A stretch of 45,886 bases of DNA from JALZOC01 sp038320555 (GCA_038320555.1 JBBQEJ010000024.1:1-45886), one strand, 5' to 3'. Shown: positions 23,881 through 32,773, counted from the first letter of the stretch. Numbers and translations are program-made. The notes: generated by a model from the sequence alone, not told the origin.

Positions 23881-26077
23881 CCGCGATCTCCATGAGCGCC
23901 ATCAGACGTTCCGGGGTGATCGGAATCTCGGTGATGCTGACGCCGGCGGCGTGCGAGACGGCATTCGCAATCGCCGGAGCTGCCCCGTCCATGGGCAGCT
24001 CCCCGATGCCTTTTGCGCCCCCGGGCCCGTGCTCGTACGGCGTCTCTTCGAAAAACACTCGAATCGGGGGCAGGTCCATCGAAGTCGGCATGATGTAGTT
24101 GGTCATCTGCGCATTGGCCATCCGGCCGTCGCGCCAGACGACTCGTTCGAAGAGCGTCCAGCCGATGCCCTGCGCGACGCCGCCTTCAATCTGCCCCGTC
24201 GCAAGCACCGGGTTGATCACTCGGCCGACTTCCTGCAGCGCTACGAAGTCGTCGAGCTGGACCTCGCAGGTCGTCATGTCGATCGTCACCTCGGCCACGT
24301 AGACCGCCCAGGCATAGGTGCCGTATGCATCCCCTTCGTACCGCTCGTCGCTCCACCGCGCGCCGGCAGGCGCGTGATATTGAGAGGATGCGCGGAGGGG
24401 ACCGATCTGCTGAATGTACTCGCGGCACGCGCTCGTGAAATCCTTGTTCCCGCCCATCGCCCCGTCGAGGGTGGTCCGGAGATTGAGCGCCGCCGATTCC
24501 ACGAGCTTTCCCACGATCATGCAGGTCCGGGACGCGACGGTCGGGCCGCTGTCGGGAACCGATGCCGTGTCGGGCTGCACGATGTCGATGGCCGCGACAT
24601 CGATCCCGAGCGCATCGGCCGCGATCTGAGAGAAGACCGTGTTGGTCCCCTGGCCGATTTCCGTGCAGGAGGTCAGCACGCGGACGCGTCCCTCGACCGT
24701 CGCTTCAAGGGTGACGACCGACGCGAGGTGATCTTCGCCCGATCCCGTGAAGCCGGCGCCGTGCATGAACGCCGCAAACCCGATGCCCTTTTTCAACGAC
24801 GCCGCAGCGTTCGAGGCGTCGAACCGGGCGCGCCTGGCGTGATAGTCGGAGAGCTCGAGGGCGCGATCCAGCAGCGCCGGCATATCGATCGGATCCCGCA
24901 TGACCTGACCGACGGCGCTCGTCTGTCCCGTCTGAATGAAGTTCTTCCGGCGCAGCTCGGCCGGAGGCATATCGATTGCGGCCGCGACGCGGTCCATGTG
25001 CCGCTCGAGCGCAAAGATGCTCTGCGGCGCGCCGAAGCCGCGGAAGGCGCCGTGGGGCGGCACATTCGTCGCGACGGCGCGACCGCGCACGCGCACGTTC
25101 GGACAGTAATACGGCCCAGGCGCGTGAATGGTGCCACGTGACAGCACGACGGGCGACAGCGTGCTGTACGCGCCCCCGTCGATGACGAAGTCGATATCCA
25201 TCGCCAGGAGGCGGCCGTCCTTCGTCACCGCGGTCCGGTGGCGCGTCCTCGACGGGTGGCGCTTCGTGGTCGCCACCATGTCTTCCGCGCGGTCGTAGAC
25301 GATCTTGACGGGACGTCCGGATTTCCAGGCCAGCAACGCGGCGTGTCCCGCGAGGATCGATGGGTATTCCTCTTTCCCGCCGAAGCCGCCGCCAGTTTCC
25401 ATCTGAACCACGCGAATTCTCTCGGTGGGGAGGTTGAAGAGACGCTCGATCGCTCTGTGGACGTAGTAGGGGCACTGCATCGAGCCCCACACCGTGACGC
25501 CGTCCTCACGCCGGGCGACGGCCAGCATGCCGTTCGGCTCGATGTAGAGCTGCTCCTGGGCACCCGTTTCGTATTCGCCTTCCACAATCGTCACGGCGTC
25601 GGCCAGGGCCGCGTCGACGTCGCCGCGTGAGACGAGGTACTTCTTGAAGGTATTGTCGGTACCCCAGATGATCTCGCGCGCCGCCAGCGATTCCTCGATC
25701 GTGTAAACGGGAGGCAGCGGCTCGATCTCGATCGTCACGCGCCGTCGTGCCTCCTCGAGCAGCGAGCGGTCCCGGTGCGCGAGCAGCACGACCGGTTCTT
25801 CCGCGTGATTGACGCGGCCGTCCGCGAGGTATGGCTGATCGTCGTTGATGAGCGCCACGACATTGGCGCCCGGAATGTCGGCGGCCGTCACGACGACAAC
25901 ATCGTCCCAGGGAATGCCCGGAGCGTAGCGGATGTCGCGGATGAGCCCGCGCGGCGACGCGCTGCGGACGGTCACGCCGTGGAGCATGCCGGGGAGCGCG
26001 AGATCGTCAACGTAACGGGCCTGCCCCGTGACCTTGCTGCGCCCTTCCTTCCGAGGAGTCGATCGCCCAACGTGCAT
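23873..26077 (-). CDS. Xanthine dehydrogenase-family molybdopterin-binding large subunit (CoxL/XdhA-like)
   Basis: A 734-residue catalytic subunit binding Mo-molybdopterin. Motifs include GGGFGGKEEYP, GAFRGFGAPQ and, near the C-terminus, GAKGIGELPMDGAAPA, which supplies the general-base glutamate. The AYXCSFR loop of true form I CO dehydrogenase is absent, so the substrate is more likely a purine, aldehyde or N-heterocycle. Xanthine or another substrate cannot be separated by sequence alone. It heads a run of six overlapping or close minus-strand genes. Upstream is TACAAT (26086-26091), placed so that transcription would begin at or near the ATG, and there is no Shine-Dalgarno sequence; the mRNA may be leaderless. 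Confidence 0.92.
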   Translation of the reverse strand: MHVGRSTPRKEGRSKVTGQARYVDDLALPGMLHGVTVRSASPRGLIRDIRYAPGIPWDDVVVVTAADIPGANVVALINDDQPYLADGRVNHAEEPVVLLAHRDRSLLEEARRRVTIEIEPLPPVYTIEESLAAREIIWGTDNTFKKYLVSRGDVDAALADAVTIVEGEYETGAQEQLYIEPNGMLAVARREDGVTVWGSMQCPYYVHRAIERLFNLPTERIRVVQMETGGGFGGKEEYPSILAGHAALLAWKSGRPVKIVYDRAEDMVATTKRHPSRTRHRTAVTKDGRLLAMDIDFVIDGGAYSTLSPVVLSRGTIHAPGPYYCPNVRVRGRAVATNVPPHGAFRGFGAPQSIFALERHMDRVAAAIDMPPAELRRKNFIQTGQTSAVGQVMRDPIDMPALLDRALELSDYHARRARFDASNAAASLKKGIGFAAFMHGAGFTGSGEDHLASVVTLEATVEGRVRVLTSCTEIGQGTNTVFSQIAADALGIDVAAIDIVQPDTASVPDSGPTVASRTCMIVGKLVESAALNLRTTLDGAMGGNKDFTSACREYIQQIGPLRASSQYHAPAGARWSDERYEGDAYGTYAWAVYVAEVTIDMTTCEVQLDDFVALQEVGRVINPVLATGQIEGGVAQGIGWTLFERVVWRDGRMANAQMTNYIMPTSMDLPPIRVFFEETPYEHGPGGAKGIGELPMDGAAPAIANAVSHAAGVSITEIPITPERLMALMEIAVA

Positions 26078-26085
26078 CTAGAGGC

Positions 26086-26091
26086 ATTGTA
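26086..26091 (-). promoter_or_regulatory. Candidate -10 box of the coxL-like operon
   Basis: TACAAT on the minus strand lies eight bases before the ATG at 26077. No matching -35 box is seen at 17 bases. If used, the transcript would have almost no leader, consistent with the missing ribosome site. Confidence 0.35.
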
Positions 26092-26117
26092 CCGCCTGCC
26101 GCGCCGCTCGTGCCGGG

Positions 26118-26166
26118 CGACAGCCACTCGATGATCACACAGGAGGCAGGGAGAAAGGAGACAAAG
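26118..26166 (+). repeat. Dispersed ~50-bp repeat, copy A
   Basis: Plus strand: CGACAGCCACTCGAT, GATCACACAGGAG, then GCAGGGAGAAAGGAG. It is the left arm of an inverted pair with copy B, between the divergent coxL-like and padR genes. Confidence 0.8.
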
Positions 26167-26180
26167 AACAAAACCGGGTT

Positions 26181-26229
26181 TCCCGCCCTTTCTCTCTTTC
26201 TCCTGTGTGATCTTGACACGCGGCTGTCG
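26181..26229 (-). repeat. Dispersed ~50-bp repeat, copy B
   Basis: Minus strand: CGACAGCCGCGTGTCAA, GATCACACAGGAG, then AAAGAGAGAAAGGGCGGGA. With copy A it can form a large cruciform or hairpin with a loop of about 15-20 bases. Confidence 0.8.
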
Positions 26230-26257
26230 TGAAACGCGGCCGCCCGTCCGATTTAGC

Positions 26258-26294
26258 TTGACCACGGACGCCTTCGAGTCTACAAAGTAGACTC
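26258..26294 (+). promoter_or_regulatory. Promoter and palindromic operator of the padR-permease operon
   Basis: A -35 box TTGACC (26258-26263) and a -10-like TACAAA (26281-26286) are 17 bases apart. A perfect palindrome, GAGTCTAC-AAA-GTAGACTC (26276-26294), covers the -10 region and ends one base before the ATG of padR. Bound repressor would block transcription, which suggests autoregulation. Predicted initiation is within a few bases of the ATG and no ribosome site exists, so the mRNA is probably leaderless. Confidence 0.7.
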
Positions 26295-26295
26295 C

Positions 26296-26625
26296 ATGCA
26301 GACGTCCCTGGGCGAGCTCGAACAGCTCGTGCTCCTCGCGGTCCTCCGTCTCGGGTCCGAGGCCTACGGGCTGGGGATCGCGCGGGAACTCGAGCGCGAG
26401 GCCGCGCGCAGGCTCTCGCGCGGCGCGCTGTACACAACGCTGGATCGGCTCGAATTGAAGGGCCTGGTCCGTTGGAAATTGGAAGCCGGGGGGGCCGACC
26501 GCCGCGGTCTGCCGCGGCGCGTTTACACCGTGTCGGCACGAGGCGTCGTCGCGCTGCGCGCCTCGCAACGCGTACTCCATCGGATGTGGCGCGGACTCGA
26601 AGACGTCCTGAAGGAGTCGTCGTGA
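26296..26625 (+). CDS. PadR-family transcriptional regulator
   Basis: A 109-residue PadR repressor of the short type. The winged helix has LGELEQLVLLAVLRL in helix 1, YGLGIARELE, then SRGALYTTLDRLELKGLV (recognition helix and wing) and YTVSARG; a C-terminal dimerisation helix follows. It binds as a dimer, and the palindrome overlapping its own promoter is the likely site. Its TGA overlaps the GTG of the permease (GTGA), the standard coupling in acidobacterial PadR-permease operons, so it probably controls that permease. The signal sensed is unknown. Confidence 0.92.
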   Translation: MQTSLGELEQLVLLAVLRLGSEAYGLGIARELEREAARRLSRGALYTTLDRLELKGLVRWKLEAGGADRRGLPRRVYTVSARGVVALRASQRVLHRMWRGLEDVLKESS

Positions 26626-29273
26626 CAAGCGGACGCCCACCCCGCGTCGCGGCGTGGCTGCTGCGGCGCACGCTGCCACCGCGGGACGCAGGCGCTGCCA
26701 TACTCGGCGATCTCATCGAGGAGCTCGAATCGTCGGGGCACACCCGCGCCGCCCGCCGTCGCTTTTCGCGCCAGGCATGGTCGATTGCGCTGCGCTACGC
26801 CCTGCGGCCCGTGCCGCAGCCGCCACGGTCGTCCACTTCCCAACGAGGAGAGCCTATGGGGTTCGATGCACTCAGGCAGGACCTGCGATTCGCCGTGCGA
26901 GCAATCGCGAAGCGGCCGTCCTTTGCGATTGTCGTGCTCGCGATGCTCTCGCTTGGCATCGGCGCCTCGACGGCCATTTTTTCCGTCGTCAACGGCATCC
27001 TGCTGCGTCCGCTCCCCTACGCGCAGCCCGACCGGCTCGTCTATGCGAGCGAGACGGAACGGGGCGGCCGAATGAGCTTCGGGTATCCCAATTACATCGA
27101 CTATCGGGACCGCGCGCAGTCATTCGAGTCTCTTGCCTGTCATCAGGGCGAATCCTTCACGGTCGTCGGCGCGGCGAAGCCCCGGCGCGTCGATGGGCGT
27201 CTCGTGTGCTGGAACTTCTTCAGCGTGCTCGGCCTGCGGCCTCAGCTCGGACGGACATTCACATCGGCCGACGATCGTGTCGGTGCGCCCCCTGTGGCGA
27301 TGATCAGCGATCGACTTTGGAAGCAGGACCTCGGCGGCGACGTCGCAGTCGTTGGGCGGACGCTGAAAACGAGCGAGTTGAGGTTCACGATTATCGGCGT
27401 GCTGCCGGCTGGCTTCCGGTTTTCGAGGCCTGAGGACATCTTCGTGCCGCTTGGGCTGACGGTGACGCCTGACTCAGGAATGCTCGACAGGGGCAACCAC
27501 TTCGGACTGTATGCGATCGGACGGTTGAAGGCGGGCGTCAGCGTCAGGCAGGCTCAGGCCGAAGCCGACCACATCTTCGCGGATCTCACGCGCGCCTATC
27601 CCAACACGAACAGCACGAATGGCGGCCGCATCGTGCTCTTACGCGACCGCCTCGTCGATCAGATTCGGGACACGCTGGTGGTGTTGATGTGCGCCGTGGG
27701 GTTCCTGCTGTTGCTCGCGTGCGTGAACGTCGCGAACCTCCTGGTGGCCCGCGGTGCCGCACGGCAGCACGAGCTGGCCATTCGAACCGCGCTCGGCGGC
27801 ACCAGGTGGCGGCTCGTGCGGCAGCTCCTCGTCGAGAGCACCCTGTTGTCAGCCGCGGGCGGCGCGCTCGGCGTCGTGCTCGCGGGCTGGCTGCTGACGC
27901 TGCTCGTCGCGATTGCCCCGCCGGACGTTCCGAGGATTCACGAGGTGAGCCTCGATCGCATGTCGCTGCTCTTTGCCACGGCCGCGGCGGCGGCATGCGG
28001 GCTGGTCTTCGGTGCGTTTCCGGCGATCCAGGCGTCGGGTGGCGGACGGCTGCATCTGCTCGCCCGCGCGAGCCGGACGAGCTCGGTCTCTCCGCACCGG
28101 ACGCGTCGTGCCCTGATGGTCGTCGAGATGGCGCTGGCGCTCGTGCTGCTTGCCGGCTGTGGCCTCATGGCGCGAACGATGATCGGACTGAACGCTGTGA
28201 ATCCGGGCTTCCGGCCGGATCATCTGTTGACCGGCAGAATCACTCTATCCGGCAGCGCGTGGATTCCCGACCGGCGCCGCGCGTTCTTCGACTCGCTGCT
28301 GGCGAAGCTCGATGCGACGCCGGGAATCAGCCTCGCGGCGCTCACGCTGTCGCTGCCAATCGAAGGCTCGCAGTGGGGATCGATATTCACCGTCGCCAAC
28401 AAGCCGGTCCCACCGCGCGACAAGCTGCCTGGCGCGGCGTTCGTTCCGGCGAGCGCCAGCTACCTCTCGACGATGGGGATCCGGCTGGTTCGAGGACGAC
28501 CGTTCGATTCGCGCGATGGCCGCGACAGCGCCCCGGTCACCGTGATCAACGAATCGCTCGCGCGAACGCTCTGGCCGGGAGAAGACGCGGTCGGCAAGCG
28601 TCTGAAACAGGGATGGCCGGAAGGAGATAGTCCCTGGCGCGAGGTGATCGGCGTGGTCAGCGACATCAAGCTGGAAGGCGTGGATCAGGATACGCCGATG
28701 CAGGCGTTCCTGCCCTTGACGCAGGAGCCGCCGCGCTCGGTCGCCATCGTCGCACGCACGTCGGTGGACCCGATGAATGCCGCGCGAGATGTGGAAACCG
28801 TGGTCGAGTCGCTCGACAAGGACCTGCCTGTCACCAAGATGCAACCGATGACGGTGCTCATGAGTGACGCCATCTCGCGGCAGCGGCTCTCCATGGTCGT
28901 GCTGGCGGTTTTCGCCCTCGTCGCCCTGCTGGTTGCCGCCGTCGGCCTCTACGGCGTCGTGGCGCACAGCGTGACGGAGCGGACGCGCGAGATTGGGGTG
29001 CGCATGGCGCTCGGCGCCGAAGGACGGCAGGTGCTGCGCTTGTTTGTACGGCAGGGACTGCTCACAGCGGCGTCGGGCACCGCCATCGGACTCGTCGGCG
29101 CGGCCGGCCTGACGCGCGTGCTTGAAAGCTTGCTGTTTGGTGTCAAGCCGACCGATCCGCTCACACTTGGCGTCGTAGCGGCTCTGCTTCTCGCCGTCGC
29201 ACTCGTGGCGTGTTACGTGCCGGCAAGGCGCGCGGCGCGTATCGATCCGCTCATCGCACTCAGGGCGGACTGA
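26622..29273 (+). CDS. ADOP-type permease with prefix domain, coupled to PadR
   Basis: An 883-residue inner-membrane protein. GTG 26622 overlaps the padR stop. The N-terminal helical segment (about 5-45: AWLLRRTLPPRDAG, AILGDLIEELES) is the permease prefix domain that occurs only with PadR-linked members. TM1 (LSLGIGASTAIFSVV) follows, then the first MacB core, three FtsX helices (NVANLLVARGAARQHE), a second core and three last helices (RTREIGVRMALGAEG), ending IDPLIALRAD. It is complete and shows no frameshift. No ATPase is encoded nearby, so a partner must come from elsewhere if the transporter is ATP-driven. The substrate is unknown. Confidence 0.93.
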   Translation: MTSGRPPRVAAWLLRRTLPPRDAGAAILGDLIEELESSGHTRAARRRFSRQAWSIALRYALRPVPQPPRSSTSQRGEPMGFDALRQDLRFAVRAIAKRPSFAIVVLAMLSLGIGASTAIFSVVNGILLRPLPYAQPDRLVYASETERGGRMSFGYPNYIDYRDRAQSFESLACHQGESFTVVGAAKPRRVDGRLVCWNFFSVLGLRPQLGRTFTSADDRVGAPPVAMISDRLWKQDLGGDVAVVGRTLKTSELRFTIIGVLPAGFRFSRPEDIFVPLGLTVTPDSGMLDRGNHFGLYAIGRLKAGVSVRQAQAEADHIFADLTRAYPNTNSTNGGRIVLLRDRLVDQIRDTLVVLMCAVGFLLLLACVNVANLLVARGAARQHELAIRTALGGTRWRLVRQLLVESTLLSAAGGALGVVLAGWLLTLLVAIAPPDVPRIHEVSLDRMSLLFATAAAAACGLVFGAFPAIQASGGGRLHLLARASRTSSVSPHRTRRALMVVEMALALVLLAGCGLMARTMIGLNAVNPGFRPDHLLTGRITLSGSAWIPDRRRAFFDSLLAKLDATPGISLAALTLSLPIEGSQWGSIFTVANKPVPPRDKLPGAAFVPASASYLSTMGIRLVRGRPFDSRDGRDSAPVTVINESLARTLWPGEDAVGKRLKQGWPEGDSPWREVIGVVSDIKLEGVDQDTPMQAFLPLTQEPPRSVAIVARTSVDPMNAARDVETVVESLDKDLPVTKMQPMTVLMSDAISRQRLSMVVLAVFALVALLVAAVGLYGVVAHSVTERTREIGVRMALGAEGRQVLRLFVRQGLLTAASGTAIGLVGAAGLTRVLESLLFGVKPTDPLTLGVVAALLLAVALVACYVPARRAARIDPLIALRAD

Positions 29274-29325
29274 GGCTGGTGCCGAGCAGCCGTCCACCGG
29301 CTGTCGGTGATTGGCATGAGCTCTC

Positions 29326-30276
29326 TTACTGGCGCGGCCCGAAGCCTTCCCGATATCCGAGCCGGAACGCGGCGCGGTATCCCGACTGATAGTCGGCGCG
29401 ATCGCCAAGGTCGGGGCGGTACCCGGAATCGGCCTGTTCGAGCTCTCGCTGTCCCTCGAGGTCCCACTTGCCGCCGTTGACGTTCTTATCTTCACGACCG
29501 GCCTGACGGCCCTCGGCCAGTCCCTTGTCGTACCCGGCCTGGTACGCGCGCGACGCGTTGCGCGGATCGGCCGCGCCGGAAGTGCGATCTGCGATGACCG
29601 CCGAGTATTCGTCGCGCGTAATCACGCTATCACCGTTGCGATCCATGCGGTTGAAGGCCGTCGCACTCCCGGTCCACTCGTCCCGCGCGATGCGCCCGTC
29701 GCCGTTGCGGTCCAGGCGGTTGAACCGTGCCGTGATTTCCTCGCGTCGAGAACGATCAGCCTGGTTCATCGCGCCGTCGCCCGAGGTGGCCGCGGCACGA
29801 TCCGCGAAGGCCGTCGAAAATTCATCGCGCGTGATCACGCCGTCGCCACTGCGGTCCACGCGGTTGAATGCCGCCACACTCCCAGTCCATTCGTCGCGCG
29901 CGATGCGCCCATCGCCGTTGCGATCCGCCTGGTCGAAGCGGACGAGTGACAGACCCTGCCCGGGAAGGGCTCGTCCGGCCGGACGTACTTCGTCGCCCGA
30001 AAGCACGCCGTCCGCGTTGGTATCGTGTTCGCGGAACGATTGATCGTTGCCGCTCCATTCATCCCGCGTGATGACGCCGTCGTTGTTCTTATCCAGGCCG
30101 TAGAACCGAATCTGTTCGGCCGATTGGCGCGCCTGCTCGTTCTGGTTCTGCTGTTGGTGTGCCTGCCCCGTTGTTCGTCGCTTCGCAGCGCCCTTGCCTT
30201 TGCCCTGTGCCAGGGCAGCTGGCGACGCCACGCCGAAGGCGAGCGTCACGATGCCGATGGCTCGATAGATCGACAT
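29326..30276 (-). CDS. Secreted EF-hand protein with six calcium loops
   Basis: A 316-residue exported protein; ATG 30276 follows GGGAGGAATC. A signal peptide (about 1-23, ending ALA) and a Gln/Asn/Lys-rich linker come first. Six EF-hand loops follow: DKNNDGVITRDE, DTNADGVLSGDE, DRNGDGRIARDE, DRSGDGVITRDE, DRNGDGRIARDE and DRNGDSVITRDE. The sixth has Ser at loop position 6 where the others have Gly, which may weaken binding. The C-terminal 70 residues carry spaced aromatic-glycine motifs (YQAGYDKGLAEG, YQSGYRAAFRLGYREG). It probably senses or buffers Ca2+ outside the cytoplasm. It starts 17 bases after the zinc-peptidase gene and is likely co-transcribed with it. Confidence 0.88.
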   Translation of the reverse strand: MSIYRAIGIVTLAFGVASPAALAQGKGKGAAKRRTTGQAHQQQNQNEQARQSAEQIRFYGLDKNNDGVITRDEWSGNDQSFREHDTNADGVLSGDEVRPAGRALPGQGLSLVRFDQADRNGDGRIARDEWTGSVAAFNRVDRSGDGVITRDEFSTAFADRAAATSGDGAMNQADRSRREEITARFNRLDRNGDGRIARDEWTGSATAFNRMDRNGDSVITRDEYSAVIADRTSGAADPRNASRAYQAGYDKGLAEGRQAGREDKNVNGGKWDLEGQRELEQADSGYRPDLGDRADYQSGYRAAFRLGYREGFGPRQ

Positions 30277-30293
30277 GATTCCTCCCGTCCAGG

Positions 30294-31157
30294 TTACTGG
30301 AACGTATTGCAGGCGTTCGGGTCGCCGCTCTCGAATCCGCGGCGTAGCCACGTCACGCGCTGTTCTGATGTGCCGTGCGTGAACTTGTCGGGGAAGACAT
30401 GGCCGGTGGACATCCGCTGAAGTCGGTCGTCGCCGATGGCCGCCGCAGCACGAAGGCCGTCTTCGAGGTCGCCGTTTTCGAGCTCTATCCGGCCTTGTGA
30501 CGCCCGGCCCGACTTGTTCGTGGCATGGGCCCACACGCCGGCAAAACAATCCGCCTGGAGCTCGAGGCGCACCGACAGATCATTTCGCGCGGATGGATTA
30601 CGCCCCTGCGCCTGGCGCATCTCGGCATCAACGCCGAGGAGCGACTGCACGTGATGCCCCAGTTCGTGCGCGACCACGTAAGCTTCCGCGAAATCCCCCG
30701 AGGCGCCAAAACGGCGCCGCAGTTCGTCGAAGAATCCCAAATCCAGGTAGACATAGTGGTCGCCGGGGCAGTAGAACGGCCCGCTCGCTGCTTCCGCAAA
30801 ACCGCAGGCCGACGGGACGGCGTCACGGAAGAGCCGGACTTTCGTCGGTTGATACCGATTGCCGAGGAGGTCCCGCCAGGTGGACTGAGCGTCGGCCATG
30901 ACCGCGTCGACAAAATCCACCAGCTTTTCTTCTGCGGGAGACGTCGCGGCGGTACCGGGCGTCCCGGACGTTCCAACGGTTTCCGTCGGAGCGCCTCCGC
31001 TATTCCCCACCAGCGACAGAAAGTCGATGCCCGTCGCCCAACTGAGAACCAGGACGACCAGGAGCCCGCCGATGCCGAGGCCTCCCGCCTTCATCCCGAT
31101 CCCGGAACGGCCTCGCAAATCTTCGATATTTCCGCGATCACCGGGTGTCCACCTCAT
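30294..31157 (-). CDS. Neutral zinc metallopeptidase, YpfJ-like
   Basis: A 287-residue membrane-anchored peptidase of the PF04228 type. ATG 31157 has GGAGGA nine bases upstream. It has a short cytoplasmic N-terminus (MRWTPGDRGNIEDLRG, typical of the family), one transmembrane helix (about 28-43) and a Ser/Thr/Gly linker. The catalytic domain carries HELGHH (164-169), with the third ligand probably in LELQADCFAG, and FYCPGDHYVYLD ahead of it. The active site should face the periplasm. The EF-hand gene directly downstream could provide calcium control or be an accessory, but nothing proves that. Confidence 0.92.
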   Translation of the reverse strand: MRWTPGDRGNIEDLRGRSGIGMKAGGLGIGGLLVVLVLSWATGIDFLSLVGNSGGAPTETVGTSGTPGTAATSPAEEKLVDFVDAVMADAQSTWRDLLGNRYQPTKVRLFRDAVPSACGFAEAASGPFYCPGDHYVYLDLGFFDELRRRFGASGDFAEAYVVAHELGHHVQSLLGVDAEMRQAQGRNPSARNDLSVRLELQADCFAGVWAHATNKSGRASQGRIELENGDLEDGLRAAAAIGDDRLQRMSTGHVFPDKFTHGTSEQRVTWLRRGFESGDPNACNTFQ

Positions 31158-31265
31158 CGGCGCAATCCTCCTGCTGGAATCGTGTGCAAGAAACGGGACT
31201 GATCCGCGGGCTGCGGCAGTTTTGTAACCGGGCGCAATGACCACGAGAAATTGGAGATCCTGACC

Positions 31266-32747
31266 CTACACCTGGATCTGCCGCCACTTGCCCTGTTGGA
31301 ACCGCACAACGGAAAGCAGACACCGCGTCATATGCCCGACAAGGATGGCGGTCCACACGCCTGAAGCTTGCAGATGACCGGTCCGAGCGAGCATGAAACA
31401 AATCCCGGGCGGGAGGAGAACCTGGGAAATCAGCGTGATGTAAAGAGGACTCCGCGTATCTCCCGTGCCTTGCAGGCCGCCAGTGTAGGTAAGCGCGACC
31501 GTAATGAAGAGACCCGAGACGCTGAGGAATCGCAGTAACTCCCGACCGAGCCGCACGACAATGGGATCGTTCAGGCCGAACACGCCGAGCAGCTGGTCGG
31601 GAATCAACAAGAAGAGCGCGCCGATCGTGGCGGCGACGCCAAGGCCCATACGAGCGGCGATGTGAACGGCGTGCGCGCTGCGATCGGGGCGTCCCGCGCC
31701 AAGGTTCTGGCCGGCGACAGCCGCCGCCGCTCCCATCAAGCCCACCGAGGTCCACGTGATCAGCGAAAAGAGCTCGGCGTACCCGACCGCGTACGCGGCC
31801 TGCGCCTCCGCGCTGTCGGGCAGCGACCCGATGAAACGCAGCAGCATCACCCCCGCGACGTTCATCGCCACGCCCTGGATGCCGGCCGGCAGACCGAATC
31901 GAAACAGCGATCGGATGATCGTGAAATCGGGCCGAAACGACATCGAGGATTCAAAGTGCACCACGAGGTGGCCCGCAAACAGCAGCCACAGGCCCACCGA
32001 CGAGACCGTGATGCTGGCGATCGCGGTCCCCATCGCCGCGCCGCGCGTGCCGAACGCCGGGACGGGACCGGCGCCGCTGATGAACACGACGTTCAGGACG
32101 AAGTTGAGCACCGTCATCGCGATGCCGAGGCGCAATGGGGTCCGCGCATCGCCGGCCGCGCGAAGCGCACCGCCCAGCATGAAGAACATCAACAACCCGA
32201 TGCTGTAGAGAAACATCGTCTGCAGAAACGGCAGCGCCTCGGCGCGCACGGCGGGCGTAGCATTCACCAGGTCCAGAAGCGTCGGCGCGATCGCGTAGCC
32301 GACTGGCGCAAGAATGCCGAGCGACAACGCCACCGCCGTGAGGAACGCCTGATACACCGTGCGATTGACCTTGTCGGGATCGTTGGCCCCGGCGGCCCGC
32401 GCGACAAGCACGCCCATGCCGGTGAACAGTGAACTGATGAAGACGATGACGACCAGGAAGATTTGCCAGCTCACGCCGATCGCCGCGTTGCCCGTGTACC
32501 CGACGTAGTGTCCGACGAGCGCGTGGTCGACGATGCCTTGAAGTCCGCCGATGGCATTTTGAAGGACCGTCGGCCAGGCGATCTTCCACACCGCGGGCAC
32601 GATCGGCCCGTCGATAATCGATCGATCGAAGCTCTGGCGCTTTCGGCTGGCACCTGAAGGGGGTGTGCCCCGCGTGACGCCGGACGGCGAGCCGGTCGCC
32701 GGTTCAGCGCCGGAGGCGCGTGTTGAAACGGGGACGTCAGAGGCCAC
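31266..32747 (-). CDS. MATE-family multidrug/Na+ antiporter
   Basis: A 493-residue inner-membrane transporter with 12 predicted helices in two halves. After a disordered N-terminus (about 1-40) the first helix carries WPTVLQNAIGGLQGIVDHALVGHYVG, a form of the MATE-A region around the conserved substrate path; other pieces such as NFVLNVVFISGAG and AAVAGQNLGAGRPDRS fit the family repeats. It probably exports cationic compounds using a Na+ or H+ gradient. GTG 32747 is the start; the site before it (GGCGGATT) is weak. It lies 26 bases after the VOC gene and may be followed by the peptidase gene in one transcript. Confidence 0.92.
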   Translation of the reverse strand: MASDVPVSTRASGAEPATGSPSGVTRGTPPSGASRKRQSFDRSIIDGPIVPAVWKIAWPTVLQNAIGGLQGIVDHALVGHYVGYTGNAAIGVSWQIFLVVIVFISSLFTGMGVLVARAAGANDPDKVNRTVYQAFLTAVALSLGILAPVGYAIAPTLLDLVNATPAVRAEALPFLQTMFLYSIGLLMFFMLGGALRAAGDARTPLRLGIAMTVLNFVLNVVFISGAGPVPAFGTRGAAMGTAIASITVSSVGLWLLFAGHLVVHFESSMSFRPDFTIIRSLFRFGLPAGIQGVAMNVAGVMLLRFIGSLPDSAEAQAAYAVGYAELFSLITWTSVGLMGAAAAVAGQNLGAGRPDRSAHAVHIAARMGLGVAATIGALFLLIPDQLLGVFGLNDPIVVRLGRELLRFLSVSGLFITVALTYTGGLQGTGDTRSPLYITLISQVLLPPGICFMLARTGHLQASGVWTAILVGHMTRCLLSVVRFQQGKWRQIQV

Positions 32748-32773
32748 AATCCGCCGGGATCATAGCAGCTTCG

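Noticed and set aside
23873..26077. True carbon-monoxide dehydrogenase (coxL form I)
   Set aside because: The AYXCSFR active-site loop is not present, so only the broader xanthine dehydrogenase family is supported.
28245..29495. 416-residue minus-strand open frame
   Set aside because: It covers the antisense of the PadR-linked permease and then a short gap; no domain is recognisable.
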